Shown here: positions 8,393 to 17,907 of the stretch, in pieces
Layout: each line of letters begins with the position of its first letter
Numbering within the stretch: the stretch's first letter is position 1
Assembly: GCF_001458735.1 (NCBI RefSeq)
Contig: NZ_CZQA01000008.1
Coordinates: 124,001 to 188,000 of the forward strand
Direction of reading: 5' to 3'
Source: Candidatus Nitrospira nitrosa
Lineage (GTDB): Bacteria > Nitrospirota > Nitrospiria > Nitrospirales > Nitrospiraceae
DNA: 64,000 nucleotides
Program-made: the position numbers and the translations under genes
Notes under the pieces: model-generated
What the model saw: the letters and a program-made list of their open reading frames with translations, nothing else
Told to the model about the DNA's origin: nothing
Database searches by the model: none

Positions 8393-9049
8393 TCATCGTT
8401 TGTTCTCGCTGTCTTGCGCAATCTTCGTAGACGAGACAAAACCACGTCGCATCAATTCGTCGATTACCCGTCTCGCACAGATCTCAAGAGATTCGGCTCC
8501 CGTCCTGACAATAAGTTCAGGTGTTTCCGGCGCTTCATAGGGAGAACCGATTCCGGTGAATTGGGAGATTTGTCCGGCTCTGGCCTTTTTGTATATACCT
8601 TTCACATCGCGTGATTCGCAAATTGTGATAGGTGCATCGCAATAAATCTCGATAAAGTCTCCTTGCGCAACCATGCCGCGCACCCGTGCTCGGTCGGCAC
8701 AGTACGGCGAGATGAATGCGGTGAGAACGATCACTCCCGCTTCCATAAACAGCTTCGCCACTTCCCCAATGCGTCGGATATTTTCATGGCGGTCGTGAGG
8801 TGAAAATCCCAAATCACCACAAAGCCCATGGCGCACATTATCTCCATCAAGCACAAACGTTTGGCACCCAGCTTGATGGAGGATCGCTTCGACCGCGTGT
8901 GCCAACGTCGATTTCCCTGCCCCCGACAACCCGGTAAACCAGATAATTCCACCACGATGGCCGTTTTGCGCTTCTCGGAGTGTGCGTGTCACTGTGGCAT
9001 AGTGCCAGACAACATCTGATGATGTTGGGTGAGAGGACCTACCGCTCAT
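8393..9049 (-). CDS. cysC: Adenylylsulfate (APS) kinase
   Basis: APS kinase of 218 aa, which phosphorylates adenylylsulfate to PAPS, the sulfate donor of sulfotransferases. Walker A is GLSGAGKST at 40-48, followed by the family signatures DGDNVRHGL and SPYEAPE. No ATP sulfurylase (cysD/cysN or sat) is in the window, so APS must come from elsewhere. Its place at the 3' end of the polysaccharide locus, with a sulfotransferase at 35116-36297, suggests PAPS supply for glycan sulfation rather than cysteine synthesis (inference). It differs clearly from the second CysC-like kinase at 33572-34123. Confidence 0.92.
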   Translation of the reverse strand: MSGRSSHPTSSDVVWHYATVTRTLREAQNGHRGGIIWFTGLSGAGKSTLAHAVEAILHQAGCQTFVLDGDNVRHGLCGDLGFSPHDRHENIRRIGEVAKLFMEAGVIVLTAFISPYCADRARVRGMVAQGDFIEIYCDAPITICESRDVKGIYKKARAGQISQFTGIGSPYEAPETPELIVRTGAESLEICARRVIDELMRRGFVSSTKIAQDSENKR

Positions 9050-9162
9050 GAACGAATATTCCAGCAGGATTTGAGAACCGCACGTGACCTATCTAGGCAA
9101 CGACACTTGAACTCTTTGCGATCGCTAGATGAAACGCGGCAACGGGTTAGGCATTCAATCAA

Positions 9163-10077
9163 TCACATTCCCGTGATCGCTCGTAAAAGATATTGCCCAT
9201 ACCCACTGTTAATCAATGGTTGTGCAAGCTTTTCCAGTCGCTCCGCATCAATCCATTGCTGTCGATATGCAATTTCTTCTGGACAGGCTACTTTCAGTCC
9301 TTGGCGGCTTTCCAGGGTCGCAATGAATTGGCCAGCATCGAGGAGCGACTCATGCGTGCCGGTATCCAGCCAGGCATACCCTCGTCCCATGATCTTGACA
9401 TTCAACGTGCCCTGCTCCAGATACAACCGATTCAAATCCGTAATTTCCAGTTCGCCACGGGTCGAAGGCATTAGACTCTTGGCCAACTCGACAACCTGTC
9501 GGTCATAGAAATAGAGACCGGTCACAGCATAGCTGGATTTTGGCTGCCTTGGTTTTTCCTCAAGCGAAAGTACCTTCCCCTCTTCATCAAATTCGACCAC
9601 TCCGTATCGCTCCGGATCTTGAACATGGTAGGCAAAGATTGTCGAACCATTGACACGCGTCATGGCATTGGTGAGTAGATCATGAAAGTCATGACCATAA
9701 AAAATATTATCTCCAAGAACTAAGGTACAGGGATCATTGGCAATGAATGATTCTCCGATGATAAAAGCTTGCGCTAATCCTTCGGGCGAAGGCTGCACGG
9801 CATACCGAAGATTGACTCCCCATTGATGGCCATTCCCCAATAGCTGTTCAAAGCGAGGAGTGTCCTGGGGAGTAGAGATGATGAGGATGTCCCGAATGCC
9901 CGCCAACATCAATGTGCTCAACGGGTAATAAATCATTGGCTTATCGAAGACTGGTAGGAGCTGCTTACTGATGGCTAACGTAGCCGGATAAAGCCGACTA
10001 CCTGAGCCACCGGCGAGGATGATGCCTTTTCTTTGGTGAGTGGCCAGTGGTGAGTGGTCGGTCCTGAGTTGAGTCAT
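9163..10077 (-). CDS. rfbA: Glucose-1-phosphate thymidylyltransferase
   Basis: RmlA/RfbA, 304 aa, makes dTDP-glucose from dTTP and glucose 1-phosphate, the first step of dTDP-deoxysugar synthesis. The nucleotidyltransferase signature [14 protein letters not shown] starts at residue 18, followed by KPMIYYPLS and VLGDNIFYG. The ATG at 10077 has an AAGG site. The first ~16 residues have no family counterpart and are encoded by a short repeat (GGTGAGTGG at 10035-10043 and again at 10049-10057), so they are probably an acquired N-terminal tail. It follows rfbD by 5 nt. Confidence 0.94.
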   Translation of the reverse strand: MTQLRTDHSPLATHQRKGIILAGGSGSRLYPATLAISKQLLPVFDKPMIYYPLSTLMLAGIRDILIISTPQDTPRFEQLLGNGHQWGVNLRYAVQPSPEGLAQAFIIGESFIANDPCTLVLGDNIFYGHDFHDLLTNAMTRVNGSTIFAYHVQDPERYGVVEFDEEGKVLSLEEKPRQPKSSYAVTGLYFYDRQVVELAKSLMPSTRGELEITDLNRLYLEQGTLNVKIMGRGYAWLDTGTHESLLDAGQFIATLESRQGLKVACPEEIAYRQQWIDAERLEKLAQPLINSGYGQYLLRAITGM

Positions 10078-10082
10078 GTGGT

Positions 10083-11006
10083 TTACCTTTTACTACTTAC
10101 AACTTGCGACCCACCATCATCCAGAATCTGTTGCAGCACATGCTGTACCCCATTCTGCCAATCAGGCAACTCGAAACCAAAAATCCTACGCAACTTGTCG
10201 GTATCCAACCGCGAATTAGCTGGGCGCTTAGCGGCGGTGGGATATTCTGATGAGCGAATCCCTCGAATGGCCTCCGGCACGAGCTTGAGTGGTTTTCCAG
10301 CGGCCAGGGCTTCCGAGACGACAAACCTCGCATACTCACACCACGTTGTATCGCCGCCTGCAACCAGATGGTACAAACCGTAAGAGAAACGATCCGCCCC
10401 CTCTCTCTGCCTTTGCCGGACCAATTGAGCCGTCACATCCGCCAGCAAGGCTGCCGATGTTGGAGCTCCAAATTGATCGGCCACCACATTCAACTGTTCT
10501 CGCTCAAGAGCCAATCGCAGAATCGTTTTCGCAAAATTGTTTCCATGGACTCCAACTACCCAGCTCGTCCGGAGGGTAAGATATCGCGCTCCGCTTTGCT
10601 GTAAGGCTATCTCACCATCTCGTTTGGTACGCCCGTAAACACTCAGCGGGTTCGTGAGATCTTCTTCGGTGTAGGTGCCCAGCTTGAGACCATCAAATAC
10701 ATAGTCAGTGGAATAATGCACAACCCATGCCCCTAACTTCACAGATTCTTCCCCAAGAATCCCAGGTGTAACAGCATTCACAGCGTGCGCCAGTGCGAGT
10801 TCTGACTCTGCATTGTCTACTGCGGTGTAGGCTGCAGCATTCACAATCAGATCTGGGTGGCATGATCTAACGAGGGCACGAATAGCGGATGCATCAGCCA
10901 AATCGCATTCTGCGGAATCCACAGCACGGACCGTGCCCAATGGAGCCAGCGCACGTTGAAGCTCAAATCCGACCTGGCCATGCTTTCCTGTTAACAAGAT
11001 CCGCAT
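10083..11006 (-). CDS. rfbD: dTDP-4-dehydrorhamnose reductase
   Basis: RmlD/RfbD, 307 aa, the NAD(P)H-dependent last step of dTDP-L-rhamnose synthesis. The Rossmann motif TGKHGQVG is at residues 6-13, and YGRTKRDGE carries the YxxxK active site. I set the start at 11006, where the ATG shares one base with the rfbB stop (TAATG); the longer frame would lie inside rfbB. The last residues (SQVVSSKR) come from low-complexity DNA like that found around other genes here. The gene order is rfbB-rfbD-rfbA, and rfbC, the 3,5-epimerase, is not in the window. Confidence 0.92.
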   Translation of the reverse strand: MRILLTGKHGQVGFELQRALAPLGTVRAVDSAECDLADASAIRALVRSCHPDLIVNAAAYTAVDNAESELALAHAVNAVTPGILGEESVKLGAWVVHYSTDYVFDGLKLGTYTEEDLTNPLSVYGRTKRDGEIALQQSGARYLTLRTSWVVGVHGNNFAKTILRLALEREQLNVVADQFGAPTSAALLADVTAQLVRQRQREGADRFSYGLYHLVAGGDTTWCEYARFVVSEALAAGKPLKLVPEAIRGIRSSEYPTAAKRPANSRLDTDKLRRIFGFELPDWQNGVQHVLQQILDDGGSQVVSSKR

Positions 11007-12085
11007 TACGCTCCGGCACCGTACTGTTGATCGATCCACGTACGATAGGCCCCGCTGGTCACGTTGGCGATCCAACGTGGATTTTGGAGATACCAGGTCA
11101 CAGTTTTACGCAGACCGGATTCGAATGTTTCGAGAGGCTTCCAGCCTAGCTCGCGCTCGATTTTACTGGCATCCATGGCATAACGGCGATCGTGCCCTGG
11201 GCGATCCTTCACAAAGGTGATCAGAGAACGGCAAGTGGCAGGTGGCAGGTGGCAGGTGGCAGGTGGGGCAAGCCCATCTAGAGTATCGCAGAGGGTCTGC
11301 ACAACATCTAAGTTCGTCTTTTCGTTCCAGCCGCCGATGTTATACGTTTCTCCCACAAGACCGCCTTGAAGCACGAGGCTGATGGCTCGGCAGTGATCGT
11401 TCACGTACAACCAGTCCCGCACTTGCAATCCATCCCCATAGATCGGAAGTGGTTTCCCAGCTAATGCATTCAAGATGCAGAGTGGGATCAGTTTCTCTGG
11501 AAATTGGTAGGGACCATAATTATTCGAACAATTGGTGGTCAGAACCGGCAGGCCATAGGTATGGTGATAGGCGCGGACGAGATGATCGCTGGCCGCCTTG
11601 CTGGCCGAGTAAGGGCTATTGGGCTCATAGCGGTTCATTTCACTGAAAGCTGGCGCGTCATGTGTCAATGAGCCGTACACCTCATCCGTAGAGACATGCA
11701 GAAACCGGAAACGCTGTTTGGCTTCGCCTGCTAATGCACCCCAATACGCACGCACCGATTCAAGCAAGTGAAAGGTACCGACGATGTTCGTCTGGATAAA
11801 CTCACCAGGTCCATGAATAGATCGATCAACGTGACTTTCAGCGGCGAAATTAATAACCGCTCTCGGACCATGCTCCTTCAATAGTTTATCGACAAGCGCG
11901 GCATCGCCGATATCACCCCGCACAAAGATATGCCGCTCATCGTTTCCGAGACTAACGAGACTCTCCAGATTGCCTGCGTACGTGAGCTTGTCGAGATTGA
12001 CCACAGACTCATCATGCTGTGTCAACCAGTCGAGCACAAAATTGGCCCCAATAAACCCCGCTCCACCGGTGACCAGGATACTCAT
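11006..12085 (-). CDS. rfbB: dTDP-glucose 4,6-dehydratase
   Basis: RmlB/RfbB, 359 aa, converts dTDP-glucose to dTDP-4-keto-6-deoxyglucose. GGAGFIG at residues 7-13 binds NAD, DEVYG is the dehydratase signature, and YSASKAASD holds the active-site Tyr/Lys. A heptanucleotide tandem repeat (11230-11264) lies inside the coding region and replaces a variable loop just before the conserved [18 protein letters not shown] stretch; the frame stays open. The first gene of the rfbBDA block, overlapping rfbD by one base. Confidence 0.95.
   Translation of the reverse strand: MSILVTGGAGFIGANFVLDWLTQHDESVVNLDKLTYAGNLESLVSLGNDERHIFVRGDIGDAALVDKLLKEHGPRAVINFAAESHVDRSIHGPGEFIQTNIVGTFHLLESVRAYWGALAGEAKQRFRFLHVSTDEVYGSLTHDAPAFSEMNRYEPNSPYSASKAASDHLVRAYHHTYGLPVLTTNCSNNYGPYQFPEKLIPLCILNALAGKPLPIYGDGLQVRDWLYVNDHCRAISLVLQGGLVGETYNIGGWNEKTNLDVVQTLCDTLDGLAPPATCHLPPATCRSLITFVKDRPGHDRRYAMDASKIERELGWKPLETFESGLRKTVTWYLQNPRWIANVTSGAYRTWIDQQYGAGA
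11230..11264 (+). repeat. Tandem heptamer repeat inside rfbB
   Basis: Five copies of a 7-base unit: one GGCAAGT followed by four GGCAGGT. It lies within rfbB and is read on the minus strand as a Pro/Ala/Thr/Cys-rich loop ([13 protein letters not shown]). Related low-complexity words appear at the ends of rfbA, rfbD and the WecA-like gene. Confidence 0.9.
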
Positions 12086-12157
12086 CTCTTTATAACCCGT
12101 TTATGGACCGCACCGAATCACACCACACGTATTGCACACAGGCGCCATACGGTCTCA

Positions 12158-14053
12158 TCACGACACACGCTGGGGGATGGCAGGTTGAAAGCTCGGCACC
12201 AGGCGCTTGAGATCTTGAAGCAGCTCGTCTTCATCACAACGAGGGAGATTCGTTTGCAACATCTCCAGCCATTGATCCAGCTCGCCGACGGAAACCGGAG
12301 CACCACTCGCTCGATTGATTTTCGCATGAACCGTGCGTTCGGCCTGTTCCTGCTCCTCAAAGAGTTCTTCATACATCTTTTCTCCAGGCCTCAAACCGGT
12401 ATAGACAATGTCAATGTCTTTCCCTGGAACCAATCCAGCCAATACAATCATATTCCTGGCCAAATCAGCCACCTTGATCTGCTCTCCCATATCGAGGACA
12501 AAGACTTCCCCTCCCCGCCCCATCGCACTCGCCTGGAGTACGAGTTGCACTGCTTCCGGAATGGTCATGAAAAACCGCTTGATCTCTGGATGGGTGACCG
12601 TCACCGGCCCTCCTTTGCGGATCTGTTCAGTAAACAGAGGGACCACACTCCCGTTGCTGCCCAGCACATTCCCGAACCGCACCACCGTGAACTTTGTGAG
12701 ACCGGGACTATTGAACTCCTGCATCATATGCTCGGCAATTCTCTTCGTCACACCCATCACACTTGAAGGATTGACAGCCTTGTCTGTGGAAATCAGGACA
12801 AATCGGCCGACGCCTGCCTTGACAGCGGCCTCGGCAACAATACGGGTGCCTAGAATATTGTTGCGGATGGCTTCTTTCGGATTCAGTTCCATCAGCGGAA
12901 CATGCTTGTGCGCAGCGGCATGAAACACAATGTCAGGGCAGGTCTGGCGAAACACTTCCGTCACACGATCCGGCACGGTCACATCTCCGATGATGGGGAG
13001 AATTTTCACCGTCGGAAAGGCTGCGTGTAACTCCAGCAATAGCGAATGGAGCGTATTTTCGTAACGCTCAAACAAGATCAAGGCCTTGGGCTTGTGCTGG
13101 GCAATCTGTCGGCAAAGTTCGGATCCGATCGATCCTCCTGCTCCCGTTACGAGGAGCGTTTTCCCGCTGATGTGAGGAGACAACTCTTGGGAATCCGTCC
13201 GAATCGGCTCACGCTGGAGCAGATCGTCGACGCTCATTGGTCGCACTTGTTGCAGTGAGACAGGATCACCGAGCAATTGCTTGACATCGGGTAACGTCTT
13301 GATCGGCACCGAACAGCCTTCTGAGGCTGCAAGAATCTTCTGTTTCACCGTTGTGGAGCCGGAAGGGATAGCCACAATGATCTCGTCGACCTTCAACCGT
13401 TCGGCGGCTCTCTTGATGTCTGCAATGACTCCTACGACAGGAACTCCATGAATGTTCATCTTGCGCTTGATCGGATCATCATCCACGAACCCCACCGGAT
13501 AGCAGTGGTAATTCGCATCATACAGCATGTCCCTGACTAAGAGCTCGCCCGCATGCCCTGCACCGACGATCAAGACACGTCGCGCACTCGGATCAAATAC
13601 CTGAATCCACTCCCGGAACCCTCGCACAGCCAATCGACTGCCTGCCAAATAGAGCGCCGTCAACAGGCCTGTTAGGATGATCACGGATCGGGGATATTGT
13701 GCCACGCCGCCGAATTGATGGATCACCCCATAAAACACCGCGGCGCTGCTCACCGAGGCCAGCAGGATTCTCCAAAGATCGCGAAGGTCAACATATCTCC
13801 AGAGCCCTCGCTGAATCCCGAACACCCACAAGCCGATACCGTACACCAGCAACACGGCAGGCATGAAATCCCACATGATCTTCCGATACGCGCGAGGGAG
13901 ACTCGCATCGAATCGCAGCGCAAATGCCGTCAGGTTGGCCGCGAAAATCAGCAGCAGTTGCGTACTCAGGACGAGAATCGACCGGTACTCAAGGACCCGG
14001 CCTCCAAATCTCCCTGCGAGGAAATGGAATAGCTTTGCCGTTGACTGTTTCAT
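12158..14053 (-). CDS. Membrane nucleotide-sugar 4,6-dehydratase, WbpM/PglF/CapD type
   Basis: Membrane protein of 631 aa with about four N-terminal transmembrane helices (residues ~25-145), a first nucleotide-binding domain (GAGHAGE at 164-170) and a catalytic SDR domain (TGAGGSIG at 303-310). The family converts UDP-GlcNAc to UDP-4-keto-6-deoxy-GlcNAc. The Tyr of the usual YxxxK triad is replaced by Met (MGVTKR), which is normal for the large WbpM/PglF subgroup. With the WbpV-like reductase (21124) and WbpL/WecA-like transferase (19824) it could supply a QuiNAc- or FucNAc-type first sugar. It overlaps the GT9 gene upstream by 4 nt. Confidence 0.9.
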   Translation of the reverse strand: MKQSTAKLFHFLAGRFGGRVLEYRSILVLSTQLLLIFAANLTAFALRFDASLPRAYRKIMWDFMPAVLLVYGIGLWVFGIQRGLWRYVDLRDLWRILLASVSSAAVFYGVIHQFGGVAQYPRSVIILTGLLTALYLAGSRLAVRGFREWIQVFDPSARRVLIVGAGHAGELLVRDMLYDANYHCYPVGFVDDDPIKRKMNIHGVPVVGVIADIKRAAERLKVDEIIVAIPSGSTTVKQKILAASEGCSVPIKTLPDVKQLLGDPVSLQQVRPMSVDDLLQREPIRTDSQELSPHISGKTLLVTGAGGSIGSELCRQIAQHKPKALILFERYENTLHSLLLELHAAFPTVKILPIIGDVTVPDRVTEVFRQTCPDIVFHAAAHKHVPLMELNPKEAIRNNILGTRIVAEAAVKAGVGRFVLISTDKAVNPSSVMGVTKRIAEHMMQEFNSPGLTKFTVVRFGNVLGSNGSVVPLFTEQIRKGGPVTVTHPEIKRFFMTIPEAVQLVLQASAMGRGGEVFVLDMGEQIKVADLARNMIVLAGLVPGKDIDIVYTGLRPGEKMYEELFEEQEQAERTVHAKINRASGAPVSVGELDQWLEMLQTNLPRCDEDELLQDLKRLVPSFQPAIPQRVS

Positions 14054-15162
14054 ACGCCAGTTGGCACTGCGCCGTTGTTTTCTTGTTCTCTGAGCAAGGC
14101 CTCAGCAGCCTGGATAACCCGATGCACGGATAATTGCTGGAGGCAATCACTCAGACTATTCACGTGACGATCACATCCTTCGGCAAGACAAGGCACGCAG
14201 TCTCCGTCGCCTTGAAGCAACCACACATTCCCTTGCCGCTGCGATCCCTGCCTCTGCCATGGGCTTTGTGCGGTTGAAGGAAAGTCCTTCGGCCAAGGCC
14301 CCCACTTCACCGGATTGGAGGGACCAAATAGAACGACGGAGGACACTCCAACGGCAGCGGCCATATGACTGACCGCTGTATCCGTTCCAACATACAACGC
14401 AGCGCGACTTAATAAATAACCAAGGGTCGGCAAGGTCACTCGGCCGATCAAATTGACGGCCTTGGGTAGCCCCTGAATGATCTGATCACAATACGACTGC
14501 TCAGCCGTTTCGATCCCCGTCACAGCGACGATGAGCCCACGATCAATCAACCACCGTCCAAGCGCCACCCACGCATCGACGGTCCACGTTTTGTAGGCAA
14601 ACTTTGGTGACACATGCAGCACGGCGTAGGACTGAGCATTCCTGACATCAGGGAACAGGATGCTAACAGATCGTGCATCCTCATCCGTCCAGCTCACTAC
14701 AGGAGTACCGAGTGGTGTAATACCCAACGGGGTAAGTAGCCTGAGATTCATGGCAACCGTATGTGTAAGAAGATTGTCAAACGGGACCCACTGATTCAAC
14801 ATCTTCCGCTTCCACCAGGATTTCTTGTCGGGCAACAACGTCCCAATGCAATACTGTCCTGCGACCCAGGCATGAAACGTCGGACGATCGCCTGCAAGAG
14901 CCGATATTGCTACGTCGTAGCGCCGCCACAGCGAGCACAGCAAGGCGAGATGGGGACGAATCGCCGGACGCTCGGCGATGGTCCAGACTCGGCGGATATC
15001 CGCATTGCCGGAGAGAATATCCTGCGTCCCTTCGAATACAAGCATGTCGATCATCACGTTTGGCAACGCGGCCTTGAGCGAGCGAATGACCGGCGTGGCT
15101 AGGAGCACATCCCCAATTCGACGCGTACATACGACTAACACACTGCGGGGATCGCACTTCAT
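14050..15162 (-). CDS. GT9-family glycosyltransferase (heptosyltransferase-like)
   Basis: GT9 (ADP-heptose:LPS heptosyltransferase family) protein, 370 aa. The N-terminal motif RRIGDVLLATPVIRSLK and the C-terminal donor-binding motif GTDTAVSHMAAAVG, followed by FGPSNPVKWGPW, are characteristic. It overlaps its neighbours on both sides by 4 nt (ATGA), so it lies in a coupled run with the GT2 genes at 15159 and 16013. Family membership is clear; the donor may be heptose or another sugar. Confidence 0.85.
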   Translation of the reverse strand: MKCDPRSVLVVCTRRIGDVLLATPVIRSLKAALPNVMIDMLVFEGTQDILSGNADIRRVWTIAERPAIRPHLALLCSLWRRYDVAISALAGDRPTFHAWVAGQYCIGTLLPDKKSWWKRKMLNQWVPFDNLLTHTVAMNLRLLTPLGITPLGTPVVSWTDEDARSVSILFPDVRNAQSYAVLHVSPKFAYKTWTVDAWVALGRWLIDRGLIVAVTGIETAEQSYCDQIIQGLPKAVNLIGRVTLPTLGYLLSRAALYVGTDTAVSHMAAAVGVSSVVLFGPSNPVKWGPWPKDFPSTAQSPWQRQGSQRQGNVWLLQGDGDCVPCLAEGCDRHVNSLSDCLQQLSVHRVIQAAEALLREQENNGAVPTGV

Positions 15163-16016
15163 GGTGTTGCTCGTCGCGGCGAAGCGGACTGATAATCAAG
15201 CAACGTTGCATGGTATTGATCAAGTCCAGCGACGGCTCGAACTGCCGATGAACGAAGAAGGTCATTCAGGCGTTTCTGATTATCGGGCAATCTCATGCGA
15301 TCCTGCTCTGGATGCCATAAATGAAACACCGTTGCGGCGAAGCGCGCGCTCTTATGCTTCACTCCGGCATGGAGCAGTCGAATGACCAAGTCAGAATCCT
15401 CGAGCCCCCATCCTTCATACGATTCGTCCAGCCCATTTACACGGATGAGGTCGGCACGCCATACAGAAAAGTTGCAAGTCTTGATGCCTTCCCAGCGGTA
15501 AGACCTCCATTTTCGAAACGGACCATCCGGCAATTCCATCAGCGGGAGCACGCGATTGACGTCTCGCTTCGACCAGGACAGGATCCAATCGAATACGCGC
15601 CAGGTATGAATCGGCACCTGTTGGGACAGAACACGATTCGTCAATCCAGCCGAGAGCAACACACGATTGGCTCCGAGGAAATAGCCCTGTTCAGCCAGCT
15701 GTTTATGGACACGCACGAAATGACGTGAGGGAACGCAGTCCCCATCCGTGAACACAATATAGTCGGCCCCAGACGACGCAACGGCACGATTGCGAATGGC
15801 AGCGGCTCGAAACCCCCGGTCCTCATGCCAGACATGTGTCAGCCGGAACGGTGCACGCTGTGCAAATTGCTGCACAACCTCCGCCGTGTCCTCCTTCGAA
15901 CCATCATCGGCAACCACGAGGTCAAAATCTTGATCGCTTTGACGACAATACCCTTCCAGCACCGCTCCCAACGCATCCGGACGATTGTAGGTCGTCACGA
16001 TCAGGGCTGTTTTCAT
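15159..16016 (-). CDS. Family 2 glycosyltransferase with galactosyltransferase-type C-terminus
   Basis: GT2 (GT-A fold) glycosyltransferase, 285 aa, cytoplasmic. The N-terminus TALIVTTYNRPDALGAVLEG, the nucleotide/metal DGD motif (FTDGDCVPS) and the C-terminal EGWGLEDSDLVIRLL place it with GT2 enzymes carrying a Glyco_transf_7C domain. The start overlaps the 16013 gene by 4 nt. The acceptor and donor cannot be read from the sequence. Confidence 0.85.
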   Translation of the reverse strand: MKTALIVTTYNRPDALGAVLEGYCRQSDQDFDLVVADDGSKEDTAEVVQQFAQRAPFRLTHVWHEDRGFRAAAIRNRAVASSGADYIVFTDGDCVPSRHFVRVHKQLAEQGYFLGANRVLLSAGLTNRVLSQQVPIHTWRVFDWILSWSKRDVNRVLPLMELPDGPFRKWRSYRWEGIKTCNFSVWRADLIRVNGLDESYEGWGLEDSDLVIRLLHAGVKHKSARFAATVFHLWHPEQDRMRLPDNQKRLNDLLRSSAVRAVAGLDQYHATLLDYQSASPRRATP

Positions 16017-16816
16017 TTGGAATGTGAATCGCCGGGGCGACGAAGAGGCGCATGCGTCGGGAGCGGCCAGAGCTCCTGTTGTTCAAACCGTTTGGCATAC
16101 CGATAGAATGTGCCCTCAAAATTTCCGAAGGCGATGACAAATCCCGGCCAGCCATCGAGGAACCCCCGCTTCGCCAGATAGTGCTTGAGGAACGACCATA
16201 CGCCGTGCCCCAGGGCCGCTCCCATCGACACTCGACGATCGGCGAGCTTGAGCGCACCCAGCGAGGAATAGCGATTGGCCTTTTTCACAACCTCTTCAAA
16301 GTCTCTGAACGGAACCTGCCAAATTGCCTGCTCCAAGCGGCCAACGGGCTTGCTTGTCAGCAATTCATATCCCTCGTGAACAGGCGACTCCGCGTACTTC
16401 ATGGCCCCTTTTCGAAATAATTGTGGTTGGCGAAAATTGGGATACCAGCCGGAATGTTTGATCCAACGCCCCATGAAGTAATTCCGCCTGGGCACAAGAT
16501 AGGCGTCGTGCGCGGGAGTTCCAGACAAAATCGCTAGGACTTCGTCCCTGACCTCCGACGTACATTGCTCGTCTGTATCGATGCTGAGCACCCAGTCGTG
16601 GGTGCACGCCTGGACCGCGCGATTCCGCAGATGGCCGAACCCTTCGAATGGAATCTGAACTACTCTCGCCCCCAACTCTCGCGCAATCCGGTCAGTCCCA
16701 TCTGTACTGTTGGAATCGGCCACCACGATCTCGTCCGCCCATAGGACACTGTTCACCGCATCGGCAATTTTCCCGGCCTCGTTGTAGGCGATTATATAGG
16801 CTGAAATTTTCAGCAT
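16013..16816 (-). CDS. Family 2 glycosyltransferase, WaaE/KdtX-like
   Basis: GT2 enzyme of 267 aa resembling WaaE/KdtX (LPS inner-core beta-glucosyltransferase type). Motifs include ISAYIIAYNEAGKI, VVADSNSTDGT, LSIDTDEQC (metal site) and the family-specific NYFMGRWIKHSGWYPNFRQP. I placed the start at 16816 because GGGAG lies about 5 nt upstream; ten extra residues in the longer frame are poorly supported. It is followed by two coupled glycosyltransferase genes. Confidence 0.85.
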   Translation of the reverse strand: MLKISAYIIAYNEAGKIADAVNSVLWADEIVVADSNSTDGTDRIARELGARVVQIPFEGFGHLRNRAVQACTHDWVLSIDTDEQCTSEVRDEVLAILSGTPAHDAYLVPRRNYFMGRWIKHSGWYPNFRQPQLFRKGAMKYAESPVHEGYELLTSKPVGRLEQAIWQVPFRDFEEVVKKANRYSSLGALKLADRRVSMGAALGHGVWSFLKHYLAKRGFLDGWPGFVIAFGNFEGTFYRYAKRFEQQELWPLPTHAPLRRPGDSHSK

Positions 16817-17082
16817 ACTCGCTCCCCAACCATAAGCTCCCCCCATCCAGCAGGCACTATCGATGGAGAACTTTCACCTCCAAATTTGACCCAAAAAATG
16901 GCTGGAGCCCCAGGGCTTGACGCGGTTGGCCTTATCAAGAAGCCGCTCCTGATAGGTGGGCTTATATCTGAATGTGACACAGGTCTGTTGAAGTGTACGG
17001 GCGCCATCCTCATCCGCGATGGGTTGCCTGTAGCACATCATGAGCGGTTAATAAATCGCACTTTCCCATACGGTAACAGCCT

Positions 17083-17907
17083 TTATTTCCAAGAAAATCG
17101 ACCATTCTCTCTTCCTCCATGCATCGACATGCCAAAATGGCGAGTCTCTTGAGCGCACCACGACTGTATTTGGCGAAGTTTTTTGATTTTCTTCAATTTT
17201 CGCTCCAGCCAGCCTTGTTGCAACAATCGGTAATTGCGGCGGTTGCCCAGACCGTCTTTTTCCGATAGTCCTCGTTCCTGCTTCAGAGCTGATTGAGTAA
17301 TAGAGCCGTAGTGATGCAGCCAAGATCTACCGGTCATCCCGATAGGAATTCTAGCCTTATCCACTTCATGGAAAAACATGGTATCCTCATAACCCAGCAA
17401 TTTTGGTATCGGCTGAAAATAACCGATCTCCAGCCAAACAGACTCATGAACAGCAAGACACACAGCATGCCGACCGCCTATTCGGAGAGCATCTTTCATT
17501 TTCGCCATAGCATCTTCTGCGAATGCATCAAAATCGTAGTCCAGCGGCCCCTCAATCAATGCCGGCGAAATGATTTTTAAACCATTTGCTTCGGCAACAT
17601 CGATCAGGTTTTCGACCCACCCACGAGATACAAGCACATCGTTGTTCATGATAATTGTCCATTCGGATTGAAGCGCCAACGCGCCCTGGTTCCATGCAAC
17701 ACCACAGCCCAAGTTGGACTTATTAAATATCCGCCCACCCAATGGCAGAGTATTCAAATAGTTTTTTGTGTCGTCGCTTGACCCATTATCGACAACCACC
17801 AAGCGACTCACATCAAGTCCGTGCTTAATCATGCTGTCAATACAGTGCCGAGTGTAATTCACCTGATTGTAGCAAGCAAACGTGATCGAATATTTAAGTG
17901 GATTCAT
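17083..17907 (-). CDS. Family 2 glycosyltransferase, rhamnosyltransferase-like
   Basis: GT2 protein of 274 aa. It shows YSITFACYNQVNYTRHCIDS, VVVDNGSSDD and MNNDVLVSRGW, with a Lys/Arg-rich C-terminal tail. The ATG at 17907 lies inside the 3' end of the upstream O-antigen ligase-like gene (stop at 17894); a GTG three codons earlier is possible. The DNA here is visibly more AT-rich than the neighbouring sugar genes, hinting at separate acquisition. 266 bases with no gene separate it from the next GT2 gene downstream (16816). Confidence 0.85.
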   Translation of the reverse strand: MNPLKYSITFACYNQVNYTRHCIDSMIKHGLDVSRLVVVDNGSSDDTKNYLNTLPLGGRIFNKSNLGCGVAWNQGALALQSEWTIIMNNDVLVSRGWVENLIDVAEANGLKIISPALIEGPLDYDFDAFAEDAMAKMKDALRIGGRHAVCLAVHESVWLEIGYFQPIPKLLGYEDTMFFHEVDKARIPIGMTGRSWLHHYGSITQSALKQERGLSEKDGLGNRRNYRLLQQGWLERKLKKIKKLRQIQSWCAQETRHFGMSMHGGRENGRFSWK

